Shown in pieces: positions 63,648-64,000 of a stretch of 64,000 nucleotides of DNA. The stretch spans positions 2,169,789 to 2,233,788 of the forward strand of contig CH002344.1 in NCBI GenBank assembly GCA_000149265.1, given 5' to 3'. How positions within the stretch are numbered: the stretch's first letter is position 1; every line of letters begins with the position of its first letter. The notes under the pieces are model-generated. The model was not told where the DNA came from. It did not search any database and saw only the letters and a list, made by a program, of their open reading frames with translations. Source of the stretch: Ciona savignyi. Lineage: Eukaryota > Chordata > Ascidiacea > Phlebobranchia > Cionidae. A program made the translations under genes and the position numbers.

Positions 63648-64000
63648 TCTACCAAATTTGTTTTGGCTATTGAATAGGTAATAGTGTATACTGGCTACGG
63701 ACAAAACCTCCAAAGTGTTATACGAAAATATCATTGGTTGCATTGATGAGTTCTAAAACTTTCTTTTTAGACTTACGAATCCACGAAAGAGTCCAGTATT
63801 TTTTGGAAAATAGACAATATTAAATTTGTCAGTTTTTATATTTTGTATACCAACTGCCGCCAACTTTTTTTGCATTTTCCGGCCGGTTTAATCTATATAA
63901 ACTACATCTACATTACAACATTGATTTAAGTCGTTGGAGGTGCGATGAAGTTGTTTTGTCTCGCCTTTCACCCAATTGTCATATCATGATGTACGGTCGT
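63648..64000. other. Right edge of window, nothing supported
   Basis: A possible SINE-like fragment near 63880-63970 (CCGGCCGGTTTAATC, GTCTCGCCTTTCACCC) is too weak to call. Confidence 0.35.

Overview
This is eukaryotic nuclear DNA, and by its content almost certainly a tunicate of the Ciona type. The genes are chordate-like and split into many short exons with GT-AG introns, the DNA is AT-rich, and introns and spacers are full of one tRNA-derived SINE with a (TATCC)n tail plus MITEs, minisatellites and a Ty3/gypsy element. The species is an inference from family resemblance; no search was run. Gene models were assembled by eye from splice sites, reading phase and recognised protein families. 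Every main model keeps a consistent phase across all exons.

Layout: 218-455 (-) is the edge of a membrane-protein gene. 3842-14147 (+) is a 13-exon metadherin/LYRIC (MTDH) gene. 15535-17789 (+) is TMEM11. 21743-17834 (-) is RAD18 with its RING and UBZ4 finger, convergent with TMEM11. 22641-34953 (+) is TDP2, divergent from RAD18, with a nearly intact 4.4 kb Ty3/gypsy retrotransposon (26347-30774) in one intron. 36361-41710 (+) is glutamate decarboxylase (GAD). 45777-41817 (-) is a 12-exon SLC38-type amino-acid transporter, tail-to-tail with GAD.

From about 46.6 kb the window turns repetitive. A satellite array of about 26 monomers of roughly 192 bp (48.5-53.5 kb) lies between arms in inverted orientation (46.7-47.9 and 53.5-56.5 kb), giving a foldback-like structure rich in GAAACGAAAATTTCGTTTC-type palindromes. 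The last 3.5 kb holds a two-exon gene (61868-61500, -) for a 66-residue secreted peptide I do not recognise. Around it are a direct segmental duplication of about 0.7 kb, a chimeric copy of its signal-peptide exon, and six copies of another short exon-like module ending at a splice donor.

Functional themes: two DNA-damage genes (RAD18, ubiquitin ligase for PCNA; TDP2, repair of topoisomerase II adducts) share a divergent upstream region. A glutamate-to-GABA enzyme sits beside a glutamine-type transporter. The peptide cluster is the best candidate for something undescribed.
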